Positions 47,396 through 58,300 of a stretch of 64,000 nucleotides of DNA are shown one piece after another; the stretch's first letter is position 1; the number at the start of each line of letters is the position of its first letter. Source of the DNA: Angiostrongylus vasorum (Eukaryota; Nematoda; Chromadorea; Rhabditida; Metastrongylidae); the NCBI GenBank assembly GCA_018806985.1, contig JADANN010000419.1, positions 1-64,000 of the forward strand, in the 5' to 3' direction. The translations under genes were made by a program, and so were the position numbers. The notes beneath the pieces were generated by a model. The model made no database searches and was not told the origin of the DNA. It worked only from the letters and a program-made list of their open reading frames with translations.

Positions 47396-48164
47396 CGCCT
47401 ATGAAAGCGGACAGTAACGATATTGGTTACAAGAGCTCTGAAATCAGAGGTTTGTGTCCCTGCCATAGAAAAAGCCTGCAAGTTGGCTCTCCTTCTTCAA
47501 GCCAATCTCACCATTCAAGACAGAGAAATTTCTTTCAACTATGCTTCCTACATGCTTCACACTCCGTTACCACGTTGTGTAGGGAAAAATGTGCGTAGAG
47601 GAAGGAATCGAAGAGCAAAACAAAATCATTCACTTAAAGTGTAACCTCACTGCAGATTGCGCTTTGTTGCGTGAATTAGAAGACTCGACTGTTTCGAAAT
47701 AAACTGGCAAGAAGTTGCTTTAAAATCTTCGACTTTGTTGTAGTTTTTCCTCCACCTCAGACACATTTTTGGGCTAAAAAATACACCGCTAAGCTTCCAA
47801 ATGTTGAGGGTTCGCATATGTTATCAGTAGCATAAGCGCAGATTTTCCTGTGCAGCAGGGAGAGCGGTGACAAGATATTGAGCCAGTGGCTCCTCGGGCT
47901 CAGGCTTTGCTCAATAGAAGGAGTAAAGAACAAATTCCCATCGAGAAAGAATGTGAAAATTTATTACCGACTTCATCCATTTCGTAATTTTCCTAATGAT
48001 TTTTTTCTAGCCCACTTCGAAGGTTTCGTTTCCCCAGGTTGTTTTGTTTCCTTTAATTTTACGTACTCCGATTTTCGCCTTCATGTTTAGGCAAATTTTA
48101 CAAGTTGGTGATTCTCACAAATATGTTTTCTTCCTTTTTTTCTCACTAAAAAAGCAGGGCTTGT
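47396..48164. other. No assigned gene
   Basis: A 73-codon plus frame at 47423-47644 has a helix-like stretch (VPAIEKACKLALLLQANLTI) but no splice context I can support. The rest is AT-rich. No repeat relation was found. Confidence 0.25.
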
Positions 48165-48430
48165 ACAGCCTAGTGATTAGTGATGGATCCATTCAGGAAC
48201 CAAAGGCGCTAGTTCGATCTTCGTCCCAACGCTCTCTTCAAACTCGCGGATTGCGATGAGAATTGACTCGACCAGCATTCTACGCCATTCATCAAGAGGA
48301 CGAAACTCTGAGACCTTTGTGGACGATGAACGGTAGGAAGACGATTCGAGTGCAAGAAGTGCTGCGATCCACACTGCAGATGTGTCGGCAGCTCATGTAA
48401 AATCGAGATTATATGCAAATATCAAAAAAT
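48165..48430 (+). repeat. SINE family R3, second copy
   Basis: GCCTAGTGATTAGTGATGG and GGCGCTAGTTCGATCTTCG as A- and B-box words, CATTCTACGCCATTCATC, and an end in CAGCTCATGTAAAATCGAG. Same order as 47060-47395. Confidence 0.55.
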
Positions 48431-49189
48431 GACCTTGGCCAGTAAAACGAAAAGACGTAGGCTTCTTTCATTTCAACTAGAGCATCTCGATTTGTAAATC
48501 GTCCAACTTTTAACAACGTTTGCCCGATTTCCAATAACACGGTATATGACATAAATCCTATCTCCTTGAAACATTCGTCGGGACCGAAAGTTTGAAAACC
48601 TTAAAAAAAAGACCAATAATTCATTGACTGGCCTTCTGAACGGTCGAATTCATTTCAAAAAAAATGTAATGGTGGTCGATATGTCGAAATTTGTCGCGGT
48701 TCAGTGGTTGAGGAAGAAAATATGTAGCGCAGTGCCTTATTAGTCGAATGGTCCATGTTGCATTAGTTGTAATACTCGCGTTTAGAAAATGGACTTGTGT
48801 CGTTTCGTCGACCAAATGAGAGCTCTGTAATATGTAGGTGCTATCCTTGCACGTTTGAGAGGTTATGAAAGAGAGTCTTGAAACAAAGTCCACAGCATCA
48901 AGGTACAAATTCGCAGACTATAGTTCTCGGCTGATCTAACGACGTCACGCTCTGAATGAGAATACTGAGGACCCATTTGCTCGCTGGTGCAAAGTGCGGT
49001 ACGATGACAAGCTATTAGATGGTTCAGAAAGGCTTCAGAAATAAATGAGCATTTTAAAACGTTCATTGCTTAATATACCATTTAGAAATAAAATATTTCT
49101 TGTACCTTACAATATTATGTATAGTTAAAACGCCAATTTTGGGTTTCTCCACGTTTTTTTAGAAGTTAAATTTCTTTCCAATTTTAAGT
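48431..49189. other. No recognisable feature
   Basis: AT-rich spacer before the mariner fragment. Short frames only. Confidence 0.3.
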
Positions 49190-49516
49190 TTTTCAATTGC
49201 TGATGTCAAAAACGATGAATTTTCGTCAAAAGTTCTTTTACGAGTCCAAACTCGATCGCAGTGCACCAGAGACGGCTCGAAACATTAGCGAAGCCTGGGC
49301 TTAAAGGTACTGTTGGCGAATCAATAATGCGAACTCTGAAAATCCTGATCTGGTGATTTCGACCTCGAAGCTAAGGAAGATCGCAGACGTCCCAGTGAAC
49401 CTGACGACGACGAATTGAAGGCACTAGTAAAAGCAAACACCGGTACAACTGTTGGAGAGTTGCCAGAAGAGCTTGCCGTAGGCACAAGAATAATTTCCTC
49501 TCATTTGAATCGCATC
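49190..49516 (+). mobile_element. mariner transposase, N-terminal fragment
   Basis: MNFRQKFFYESKLDRSAPET at the start, then ARNISEAW, the GES-like word and the HTH part with VGELPEELAVGTRIISSHLNRI. It stops exactly where the mariner at 34 kb continues with GKSKK, because a LINE is inserted at 49517. Frameshifted and without the catalytic region. Confidence 0.7.
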
Positions 49517-50405
49517 ACCTATATCACCTGTAGTCCCATTCATCGTCGAGTGACTCGAGCGGTCGCCAGTAAATCTTCCATTTTTCCCTCTCGCGTGCAA
49601 GAGTAGCCCAGTAGGTTCTGCTCGCTCTACGGACTCGACGAGCATTATATCTTTTTTCGCGTGATGAACTCCGTCCATCGCGTCGGTGATCTTCCTGCAC
49701 TCCGATTGACATCCCGAGTAATCTAGTGACTAACGACTCTTGTCCATCGGTTGTAGTTCATACGCATTACGTGTCCGACCCATCTTGTCTTCGACCGTTT
49801 CGCGTACAGAACGGCATCTTTAATTTTTGATCGTTGACGCAGGTCGGAGCTTCGGATCCCTTCTCCTGGTTGTGTGAAACGGGATACTCCTAGCATCGTC
49901 CTTATGACTGCGCGTTCAATAACGCTGAGTGATCTTTCATCCTGCTTACGCAGCGATAAGGTTTCTGACGCATACGTTATGGTAGGAAGCACTCTTGAGT
50001 CGAAAAGGTGGGCACGGAGTCGGGTGTTCTTTGTTCTCTTCACTACACCCTCGATGCTCTTGAAAGCTTCTCAAGCCTCTCTTTTCCTTCTGCTCAACTC
50101 TGGAGCTAAGCCGTTCAACATGTTGATTTCCCGACCTAGATAAACATAACTGGAGCGTTCGGAGGTATTCGCTCCGTTGAATGTGAACGGATCATACGAA
50201 ACCAATCCGTTCTTCATGAACATCGTTTTTGTGAGATTTGGTCCAAGACCAACCATTCCACAGGCTTTATCAAAGTCGGTAATCATACGTTCCGCTTGGC
50301 TAATGTTTGGTGTTTAAGGACGACGTCATCAGCAAAGCGGAGATGGTGTAACTGCCGACCATCGATTTTCACTCCCATATTACCCCATTCCAATGTTCAC
50401 ATGAC
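49517..50405 (-). mobile_element. RTE-type LINE, 3' part, inserted into mariner
   Basis: Minus-strand frames: DFDKACGMVGLGPNLTKTMF and SSYVYLGREINMLNGLAPEL (50286-50071), NTRLRAHLFDSRVLPTITYA and MLGVSRFTQPGEGIRSSDL (50043-49723), then RRVRRASRTYWATLARER (about 49650-49580). The tail lies at 49517-49540 (ACCTATATCACCTGTAGTCC, reversed). The frames are less damaged than in other copies, so it may be younger. It is 5'-truncated near 50405, as usual for LINE insertion. Confidence 0.8.
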
Positions 50406-51255
50406 AGCAGACTTACCTGGGATGGCAGCAGCACTGGCTCGATGCATGGTGGGCCACTGTGATTCATTGTATAGGATACACTTTATCATTTATTTGTCCT
50501 CTATGGATGAAATCATCTACAACTCATTGAATCCCAGTAATGTCATCACGGTAGAAGTATTATTATGAAGTCAGCACGATGATCCAATTCCATGAGTTAG
50601 CCCAGCACAAAATATGTGCGCTTTTCTTGGATGTTTCTATTAATGGCAATAGATAATAAAAAATAAATGGGACAGTAGGTTCCTTTGTGGTTGCCGCAGT
50701 GCGGACCTCATCCTACGGTAAATAAATTTTTTACACATATGTAATACAGCTACAGTAACCCAGTGAGAATGAGAAATATACAACAGTTATATGAAGATGT
50801 TAGTTACACTAACTATAGTTACCACCTAGTAGATGACATTAATCAATGTTCTCGTGACCAAAATAGAAGCAAGTGAAAAGATGGAGTAGCAGAGCACAAA
50901 TGATCGAACAGGGTTGCGTTAAATTTCACATGCCTTATGAAGAGAAATACTTCTTCAGTGGTTGTATGTCTTTCCAGTATTTTTATAAGAGTGGGGATGT
51001 TAAAACGAGAAGACTTCAGAGAACGCTTTCCAACTAGCGGCGAAGCAAGAACATGATGCAGCTGTTACTAAGAACCTTACAGGTTATGTCAGATAGTAAG
51101 ACAGAGTTGGAGACTGAAAATGTTCTCAGTTGTCAAAAGGCTGACTTTCTATAAACTTCCGCGTAGATAGTTGATACATTTATTTATATGATCTTACAGA
51201 CTGATCTTCTTTAGCTGATCCGACGGTGGTATGGGTCTTCGTTGTCGTTGTCGTT
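50406..51255. other. Small R2 piece, then no recognisable gene
   Basis: 50435-50480 (GCAGCACTGGCTCGATGC, GTGATTCATTGTATAGG) is an R2 fragment. From 50570 on the sequence is AT-rich without supportable frames. A GTTGTCGTTGTCGTTG microsatellite lies at 51240-51266. Confidence 0.35.
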
Positions 51256-51775
51256 GTTGTTGGTGTAGTTGGTCGATAGCTGACGTTTCGGCGATTTCGC
51301 TTTCCTCAGAGCCTGGACGTATTTTATGTAAGAAAACTTTAATTATTCTGCGGGAAAAAAAGCTAAAGTATTAACGAAGATCAAACTTTTAAACAGACGG
51401 CATATTGATCGGAAAGGCCACTCACAGTGATGTTACGAATGCCCCACGCGTTGTTCACGTGGGGGTCCCTGGCGATACACATCCCAGGGGTCAAAATATC
51501 GTGTAAGGCGCCAGGTCACGTGTGATATTGAGGCATTCGTCTTTCCGGTTCATCCTTGGATTTTTTGAAATTCTGTGTTTAATGTGACCAAAATCTTGAT
51601 TTAGCAATTTCTATTCGGTTATGGAGGTGTTTAGTTGGGTAGATTGTGGGTCAACTCATATTTTCCAGGCCCTCAGGAAAGCGAAATCCGTCAGAAACGT
51701 CGGCTTCCTCATAAATGAGGGAATAAAAATGACACCTTGTATTTGCTCAACAAGAATATAGAGAATATTTCGTTT
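51256..51775. mobile_element. Penelope-like element ends only (inverted pair)
   Basis: A reversed PLE end (51278-51330, with hammerhead-like motif) and a plus-sense PLE 3' end (51575-51775: GGTTATGGAGGTGTTTAGTTGG, GCGAAATCCGTCAG, ATTTGCTCAACAAG) enclose about 250 bases in which ATATTGAGGCATTCGTC matches a reversed PLE 3' part. The coding middle has been lost. Confidence 0.6.
51278..51315 (-). ncRNA. Hammerhead-like motif in the solo PLE end
   Basis: On the minus strand AGGCT, CTGAGGA (51303-51309), a short GCG/CGC hairpin, GAAA (51286-51289), C, GTC (51282-51284) and AGCT. Stem I is four pairs. The partner end at 51665-51706 has lost the core. Confidence 0.45.
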
Positions 51776-52049
51776 TATTGACAAAGACAGAAAGATCAGA
51801 ACAACGAAAAAAAATTGCTCTTCTCGATTTGACGTCGTTAAAAAACGGTGGAATACGTTATCTATAATAGTTTTTGCTCAGACGCTTAGGGATTGAATTT
51901 CGTCGATAGGCTTCAAAATGAAAAGCAGTTGCTGCTGATCTTCGTGATAACGACAACCAGGAACAGATCCAGTTCGTTGCAATTCAATCTGCGAGTCTCA
52001 ATATGAAACGTCAAAGCGCATTAAACTGTTCCATCTACATCCTCATGGT

Positions 52050-52360
52050 GCATGGGAAATCTCTCTTTGTTCATCGTAGTTATTGGTTCATGGATTCGAG
52101 GCTCTCAGGTCACTTCTACTGCGGACCCTCTCGGGCCACTCCAATGCCAATGCCACGGACCGTTTTGTGGTAATTCTGCCTTCTGCTCGTGTCCTGCCTG
52201 CATTAAGCGGGAGCACGAGCTTGCATATCACCACTATATTCGGTGGCACACCGTTATGGGAAGCTGAGTCTTCGAGATATCGTCAGCTACGACTACGTTG
52301 TTTGCCATGGTCACCGGGAGTAGATCTGCCGCGTACTGCTGCCGGGTTTGAGTCGTGAAC
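52050..52360 (+). CDS. Cys-rich short open frame, possibly secreted, uncertain
   Basis: From 52052 a 71-codon frame starts MGNLSLFIVVIGSW (a possible signal peptide) and continues LQCQCHGPFCG and FCSCPACIKREHE. This stretch is more GC-rich than its surroundings. An overlapping frame at 52083 is equally long, and there is no splice or repeat support. It may be part of an exon of a lost host gene. Confidence 0.2.
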
Positions 52361-53078
52361 TCTATCATTGAAGAGATGCAGAGAAGGCTACGCCTTTGGA
52401 CATTTTGAAATCAAATGCGTTATTCAGTACACATTCGAAAAGATGCAGCTATAAACAGCTGGAAAACTTGTTCGTTCCGAGGAGTTTCGACGGTAACTGA
52501 TTCCGCAACCAAAAGAACACTGAGCGTTTTCACTTCAAGACAAGGATTCCGCTTTGAATATGTACATCGGTGCAAGCCTCTTTTTGTTGAAATTCTCCTA
52601 GACGTAATTCTGAGCGAAACCACTGGGAGCAAAACAACAACAGCAAACAACGACGTATTTTCAAGATATGGTTAATGTCGATGAAGAGTTCAAGAAAATG
52701 AAAGTGTTTCAAAAATTATGTGTAGATGAATACAAACAATAGAGTTCTGAAGATTTCATTTCTAGTTTTTTCCTAACTCTGACTTGACACATCGTTCCAA
52801 AGAGAACTGTTTTCCTTCAATTTGTATCTTTCCATTCGTGATCGTCAAATGTTCAGCGATTTGCTAATACGGTCGCCCATTGCGTCACGATTATAACCTT
52901 CTTCATGAGTTTCGCTGAATCGTTAGATGAATTTTGCAAAAATCTTGAGATGCATCAACGCGAATGCTGAGATATGAGCAAATCTCATAGCCTCAGATGA
53001 GCTTTCGAATCCACATCACCCTTGCGGTATACACACTTGCAAGTCGATAACGAGGCGCGTACGTTGCCTTTCTGTTAG

Positions 53079-53272
53079 CTGCTACGGTCATCTACACGTT
53101 GGGCGGATGTGTTCACAACCAAAGTTAGTCAGTTGCACGAGCAGCTGCAGTTATTTTCCAAATCACGGTATGACAGTCGCACGCGCCAACATGTTCGGAT
53201 AAAACCACCACCATTCAAGACGATTGCGAGGGAAGGAAACGATTGGCAAATGTGCAGGGGTACCCACTACAC
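53079..53272 (+). CDS. Exon-like open stretch of unknown gene
   Basis: After TTCTGTTAG (ending 53078) 64 codons stay open to a GTAAAA donor at 53273: ADVFTTKVSQLHEQLQLFSK, then SRYDSRTRQHVRIKPPPFKT. The composition is protein-like. There is no start codon or second exon in view and I do not recognise it. Confidence 0.25.
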
Positions 53273-53524
53273 GTAAAAACGGACCGTCCAACTATCCTAA
53301 TACCAACTATCCTAATAGGTATCTTTGCTGAGGCTTGGTGAAAGGCGGTCTATGGAACATAAATGGCATTCTTTGTTATAGTAAAATCTGACAGTCGATC
53401 GTCTCCGTTTCTTCTACTCTGTGATTCCATGAGTGCCGATGTGAAGCACGTCAAATCTTCTAAAGGTGTAAATGGGCATTGATGTTGTCGTGAAGAAGCT
53501 GTGTAAGTGGAATGTTTCGTGCGT

Positions 53525-53815
53525 AATCCCACTGCTCTACGGATCTCCCTCATACGACGGCGAATTTCCTTCCCTGAGACGCAGGTGGATCCAGGAGATG
53601 GACTCCCTGTCTGTATTTACGAGGCGTATTCATGCATACATCCGTGAGCGTGTTTCCCTTTATGTGGATTGTGTTCTACGAGTCACTTCGGCCAAAAGCC
53701 TGCAATCATGGAAAGCATATGGGAGGCGGTTATGAGTCGCCTCGAACAAATAAGCCCCGTGTCCACTCTGGGAGAGACTAACAAGCTACCCGTGAGTATA
53801 CCCAGCCCACAAGGA
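53525..53815 (+). mobile_element. RTE-type LINE 5' leader fragment
   Basis: CTTCCCTGAGACGCAG, TGGATCCAGG, GCCAAAAGCCTGCAATCA, GGAGGCGGTTATGAGTCGCC and CACTCTGGGAGAG match 26120-26400, the leader of the long LINE. It includes an extra segment (53630-53690) absent there. A weaker relative lies at 60130-60290. No coding part. Confidence 0.6.
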
Positions 53816-53816
53816 T

Positions 53817-54250
53817 GCATGCTCTTTTGATTACACCCACACAAAAATCGCAATGTGCGGAATGAGATTCTCACAGTTGCTCTAGACTGCGCTGCTTTAT
53901 TCAATAAACGAAGGAATATAAGAAAAGAGCGGTCTTACGATTTAAATGAACTTCTCAACGGTCCAAAACCGATTCCTTAGCCCATAACACCGAACACTCG
54001 ACTAAGAGTGACTGATGTTAAGGAGGATGTCTAATTTTATATGAGCCACGATTTTGCTTGTTTTTCGACAATAGAGAAAATTTTTTTTGCGTAATGTAGT
54101 ATTTAAGAGACATAAATGAAGAGCGTATGGAAGAGGCAGCTCTAATATCTAGAAAGCTCATAGTAGATCGGTACCATTTTCTAAATCTCACTACTGTACG
54201 TCCTTCAATAACATTGCTTGGAGACGTCTCGCTCCCGCTATGAACTGTGA
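53817..54250 (+). repeat. Fragment of the copy C/F 3' flank
   Basis: AACGAAGGAATATAAGAAAAGAGC, AAAACCGATTCCTTAG, GTATGGAAGAGGCAGCTC and TTGCTTGGAGACGTCTCGC align with 14480-14830 and 25380-25730. No gene copy stands before it, so a family member was probably lost here. Confidence 0.5.
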
Positions 54251-55540
54251 ACCTCATGGAAAATCCTTCGCGTTTTTAGATTCCATCAACACTGCACCTC
54301 CTCGATTCCGTTGTCCTACCAAGTCCTTTTAGCATGCCTTTGTAGACAACAATTGCGAAACAAAAAAATCTTTGGAAAAGTTCTTATAAGCTGATTAGCT
54401 TGTCGTTCCCATTGAAATAACAGGTTGAGTCATAAGGAAAAGATAGAACGCATACGAACAGGAAAGGAACGGATTTGTGCTCAAGTAGGATTATTTGTCA
54501 GTATTAATGTAGGCGAATATTTACAAGATGTAACTCTAATGATGCTGAGATATTTGCAAAACTCCGGACCGCAGGTGTCTGCGGTGGGGAACGAACGCGC
54601 TATTGTCCTTTCCGGGGAGTAACGCGTTCACCACCAAACCATGCGGGTCCTTCGTTTCGCCTGTCTCTCAGCTAGTCCTATCGATCTTTTGCCGTCAGCA
54701 ATCACTCGTCAGCAGGATTGATCTGGGGAACCCAAATCGGCAACGAACACAGTTAAGCTGACGCTGCAGTTCTAATCACAATATTTGCAAATATCTCAGC
54801 ATCATTAGAGTTATATTTCGCAATATACCCTACCGCTAAAAAAAAGAGTGGGCAGTCAATAATAAGTTAAAATTTACAAGATGCTCATTTTTTTTCCTAA
54901 GAGGGGTGAAACGCGCTCATCTTTCAATTCGGCGTTCGCCACATTTGCGCTAACGACGGCTGTGCTCGGATCGACACCAACACGTGCTGATATGTCAGTA
55001 CGAATGGATCTGGAACGACGAGTTATATGAATCAAAGCACACAACAATAAACAACCTGTTACGAATAGTTTGAAACAAATCCGTTAGTATGGACGGATTC
55101 AATTTCACAATTAGGCCGTCTTTCCGCGACTAAACGTGCTTTCAGCAAGGGTTCAGCCTCCAGATTTATTCAAAACCATGGATAGAAATGAGTTAGCTTA
55201 AGGATTTGTCTCAGCCCTGGCAAAAAAAATTAGCAGTAAATAATAAATCTTCCTTCGATCCAAAGGAACAGCATATGCTAACCTTTCAATTGCGAACTAT
55301 CCTGGAATAAAATTTACATTCAATATACCGGTGTATAACAGTAATGTTGCTGAGTTATTTGCAGAGCTCCGGACCGCAGGTGTCAGCGGTGGAGACCGAA
55401 CACGCTATTACTCTTCACGATACCAGCGCATGTTCGATTCTCCATAATAATCATTACATGCCACAATCGAATAATATTTTATTACCCACTTTTTTAAAAC
55501 CTATTCGCATTCACGGTTTCCATATTTCGATATATTCATA
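54251..55540 (+). repeat. Duplicated block paralogous to 30790-31690, with SINE insertions
   Basis: Matches the 30.8-31.7 kb block in order. A reversed SINE R1 at 54540-54870 (GAACGAACGCGCTATTGTCC, GTAACGCGTTCACCACC, CTCAGCTAGTCC) and a short reversed R1 piece at 55345-55430 are extra here. The second splits the R7 part, which shows it is the later event. Confidence 0.55.
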
Positions 55541-55679
55541 GTGCAATTTTTTTTCAACATCCCAGTAGTTCTATGATTTTTCACCATGTAACTCATTCTT
55601 ACAACTGTACAGTTAACCTTGCTGGATACATCTAGCATAACGGTAGAGGGACACTGCAATACATATTCTATTGGTAGCC

Positions 55680-56015
55680 CATTCTTTCCACTCCTTCCAT
55701 TCCACCCTTGTTATTAAAGTGGTACCAGGGCAATGTGGGAGAAAAGCAGCGCTGACTTGATACATCGATAGTCCACTGGCAGAATGCCAGGTATGCACTC
55801 GCTCGCCTCAACGATGATACGAATTGAGACATATGTTGTGGTCGCAGGTGCCCTGCAGTACACATGGGATAGATGCCGGTACCCCATGCTCACCAAGCCT
55901 TCCATCCATCCGGGGTCGGCGAATTGGTACCAGACTTATCTGGAAGGGCAATGTCTCCACCTCGATACATCGGCAGGCCGCCGCGAGTCATTGTATAGAC
56001 CAGATATGCATTCAA
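55680..56015 (+). repeat. SINE R2, two overlapping partial copies
   Basis: 55700-55835 holds GTGGTACCAGGGC, TTGATACATCGATAG and CGATGATACGAATTGAGAC; 55850-56015 starts again with a head (TGGGATAGATGCCGG), CACCAAGCCTTCC, GGGGTCGGCGAATTGGTACC and GTCATTGTATAGACCAG. One R2 is inserted in another. Confidence 0.55.
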
Positions 56016-56029
56016 TCACGTCCAACTCT

Positions 56030-56165
56030 CAGGTGGCCTTCACAGTGGAAAAGGCGGACTCCTTGTCAACTTGGAAGACCCTGCTGAGGGCATGAATCTC
56101 TCCGCTGTACATTGTGGCCAGTCACCCAGAAACATCTCCCAGCCACGACGATACGGTAAATTGTT
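56030..56165 (+). repeat. Repeat family R5, diverged
   Basis: GGACTCCTTGTCAACTTGG, GACCCTGCTGAGGGC, GTACATTGTGGCCAGTCACCC and CCCAGCCACGACGATACGG. Third copy of R5. Confidence 0.45.
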
Positions 56166-56377
56166 ATGAGGCTAAATTCTTTGCCAAACGTAATTTTTGA
56201 GACGTGGAATTGGATTCATTTTAAAAATCGGAAAAAATAAGAATAACGTCAACAATCCTCTTTGTGAAAGCTATAGCATCTTCATCTTCTTCTTTAACTT
56301 GATTTACATTTGCGGCTTTAGCATACTCTTTTTTCTCATAAATTTTCGATTTTTTTTAAAATTTTTCATACGGTTAG

Positions 56378-56506
56378 ACCATCAATGTCATCATCGGTGA
56401 CTGGTCGAGGGCAATATGGCATGGTGTTCTGAACATAGCAATTCGCCGCCTTTTATCACGCGCACTTGTAACGAATTCCTTCGCAGCTTTCGCCACAATC
56501 GTGTGA
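56378..56506 (+). pseudogene. Secreted-protein family copy H, orphan last exon
   Basis: After TACGGTTAG an exon of exactly 129 bases stays open to TGA, the same length as exon 5 of C and D: NVIIGDWSRAIWHGVLN, RRLLSRALVTNSF and a TIV end. The following 340 bases align with the C/F-type flank (CCGGAATAAAACTTCTAACG). No other exons lie upstream; R2 and R5 repeats occupy that space. The open frame despite many changes suggests it was long under selection. Confidence 0.65.
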
Positions 56507-56849
56507 ACCCTGTTGTGCGATGTGAAGCGTATCCCTTAAAGCACTCGCTAAGTGGAACTTTGGTGTAAGTACAGGTTTCTCCTGTGCTATCCTGTCCATG
56601 ACTTCAAAATGTCTTAGTTTCTATGCACACCACTCCGGAATAAAACTTCTAACGTAAATCGTTCTTCTACCCCCACCACTTTTATAGTTTGTTAAAAAAG
56701 AGCATTTGTTAGAACAAAAAATTGTGACACTGCGGAAATAATTGACTGCCTGTATTTGCGTAGGCACAAAAGAGAGTAATCCCGAGCGACTTCTATTGAG
56801 CTGGGCAGTGATCGTATAATTCACTGTTCTCCTGATGAACAAACACGAG

Positions 56850-57510
56850 GTTTTTATTCTATCATTTGTTCAGAGACAAGCTGACGTTTAGGCGAATTTC
56901 GCGCTCTTTAGAGCCTAGAGAGGTCAAGTTGACTGCAATCTACTCAGCCAACCATCTTCATATCCAAACCAAGAAAGTACTAAACTAAGATCTTAATCAC
57001 ACTAGGCAGGAACAGCTTCTTCGCAAACTCACCGCTTTCTACAATGCTCCACTAAACATGTTACGTGGAGACCAACCGCATGTGGTTTACAGAGAAATAT
57101 AATTTGCCTCTCACATTAAAAATATCGGTACCAAATACTGCTTTGAGATCACTCTTAACCACGAGGAATTCCTCCCTGCGGCTCATTTTTCGGATCCGTG
57201 GAGTTCATTTTGAATGCTTCAAGAGTGCGCGCTCGTGTTTTCGATTTCTGTGTGAGTATGGTACCTTCTATTTTAAATTCATCAGTGCTGTTGTTCTATT
57301 ATGTATTTCTGTGTCCTGTGGCTGCCTGGTGGAGGAGTTGGTTTAACTTTGTTACCGACTAGATGTTGCTTTATAAAGGCACAGAGTTGTCTACCCGTCT
57401 CGCCCATGTATTCGTCCTGAAGGCTTTACAAGAGTTCAGATAAATTCTACCCGAACTCACCCAATCAGCATTTCCACCGTTAGGGGCATATTGTTCAATT
57501 TCCAGTAACA
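56850..57510 (-). mobile_element. Penelope-like element, 3' end, reversed
   Basis: Left end ACACGAGGTTTTTATTC and AAGCTGACGTTTAGGCGAATTTCGC (a decayed hammerhead, CTAAAGA and TAAAC on the minus strand), then the reversed 3' region, and GIY-YIG words in decayed form at 57330-57480. Truncated before the reverse transcriptase. Confidence 0.6.
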
Positions 57511-57539
57511 CTGATGCTGTGTTGCTTCATAACTTTATT

Positions 57540-57776
57540 AGTGACTTTATCTTCTTACCTGTAAGAAGATTAAGATTAGAAGAACGACAAATCCAGCAAA
57601 AGAGAACGAAGAAAGAACATAACGCAAGAAAAAACTACGTTGAAGTTCCCACTGATAATGGCGAGAAATTTCACAGCAGAGGATTTTACCTCACTGACGA
57701 ATTCAGCTTATCAGAACATGGCTTGTATATCAAGCATGTATCATATGCAAAAAACGGAAAAAACTGCAGGAAATAA
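57540..57776 (+). CDS. Charged exon-like frame, unknown
   Basis: After TACCTGTAAG the plus frame reads RRLRLEERQIQQKRTKKEHN, then YVEVPTDNGEKFHSRGFYLT and SEHGLYIKHVS before TAA at 57774. It is protein-like, but no neighbour exon or second copy exists in the window, and I do not recognise it. Confidence 0.25.
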   Translation, partial: SDFIFLPVRRLRLEERQIQQKRTKKEHNARKNYVEVPTDNGEKFHSRGFYLTDEFSLSEHGLYIKHVSYAKNGKNCRK

Positions 57777-58049
57777 TGGTAGGAAGTTGTTGTGCCGCAG
57801 GCCTTCGGGCTAACCCAAGACTCGTCTGCCATTCCTTTATCGTCTGATCGCTGTCATATTGGTATTCAAAGAGCTTTTTCTTCAATTAACCATCACTAGC
57901 GGTCAATATAAATATAAGTTCACACAAGGTTTATGCACATTCTTTGGTTAAATTTCTAATGTGGCTTCCGAATCGCTTTAGATCAGTCGTGAGCAAAGAA
58001 TTAATTTTTTTTGTTCACTGAGCGCAGCGATAAGTGCCGAAACGATGGC

Positions 58050-58300
58050 GAACTACTAGCGAAAGTATTGTAGATTTAAACAAAGATAAAGGGTGAAGCT
58101 CTAATCGTTCGTTAAGCCTTGAGGTGTGGACATGCATTCGACTTCACTAAGCACCGTTGGAAATGATTCAATGTTTATCATCCGTGGAACGATTTGCGGT
58201 GCTCTTCCGATCAAATTGCTGACCCCGGGTGGGAGGTTTGAAGGCTTGCTGAGCTTGTGGAACGGAATCGATCATATGTGTATTGCAATGCACATTTAAA
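58050..58300 (-). repeat. SINE R2, reversed
   Basis: CATGCATTCGACTTCACTAAGC, ACCCCGGGTGGGAGG and GGAACGGAATCGATC are R2 words on the minus strand. The body is more diverged than at 62165-62450. Confidence 0.5.
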
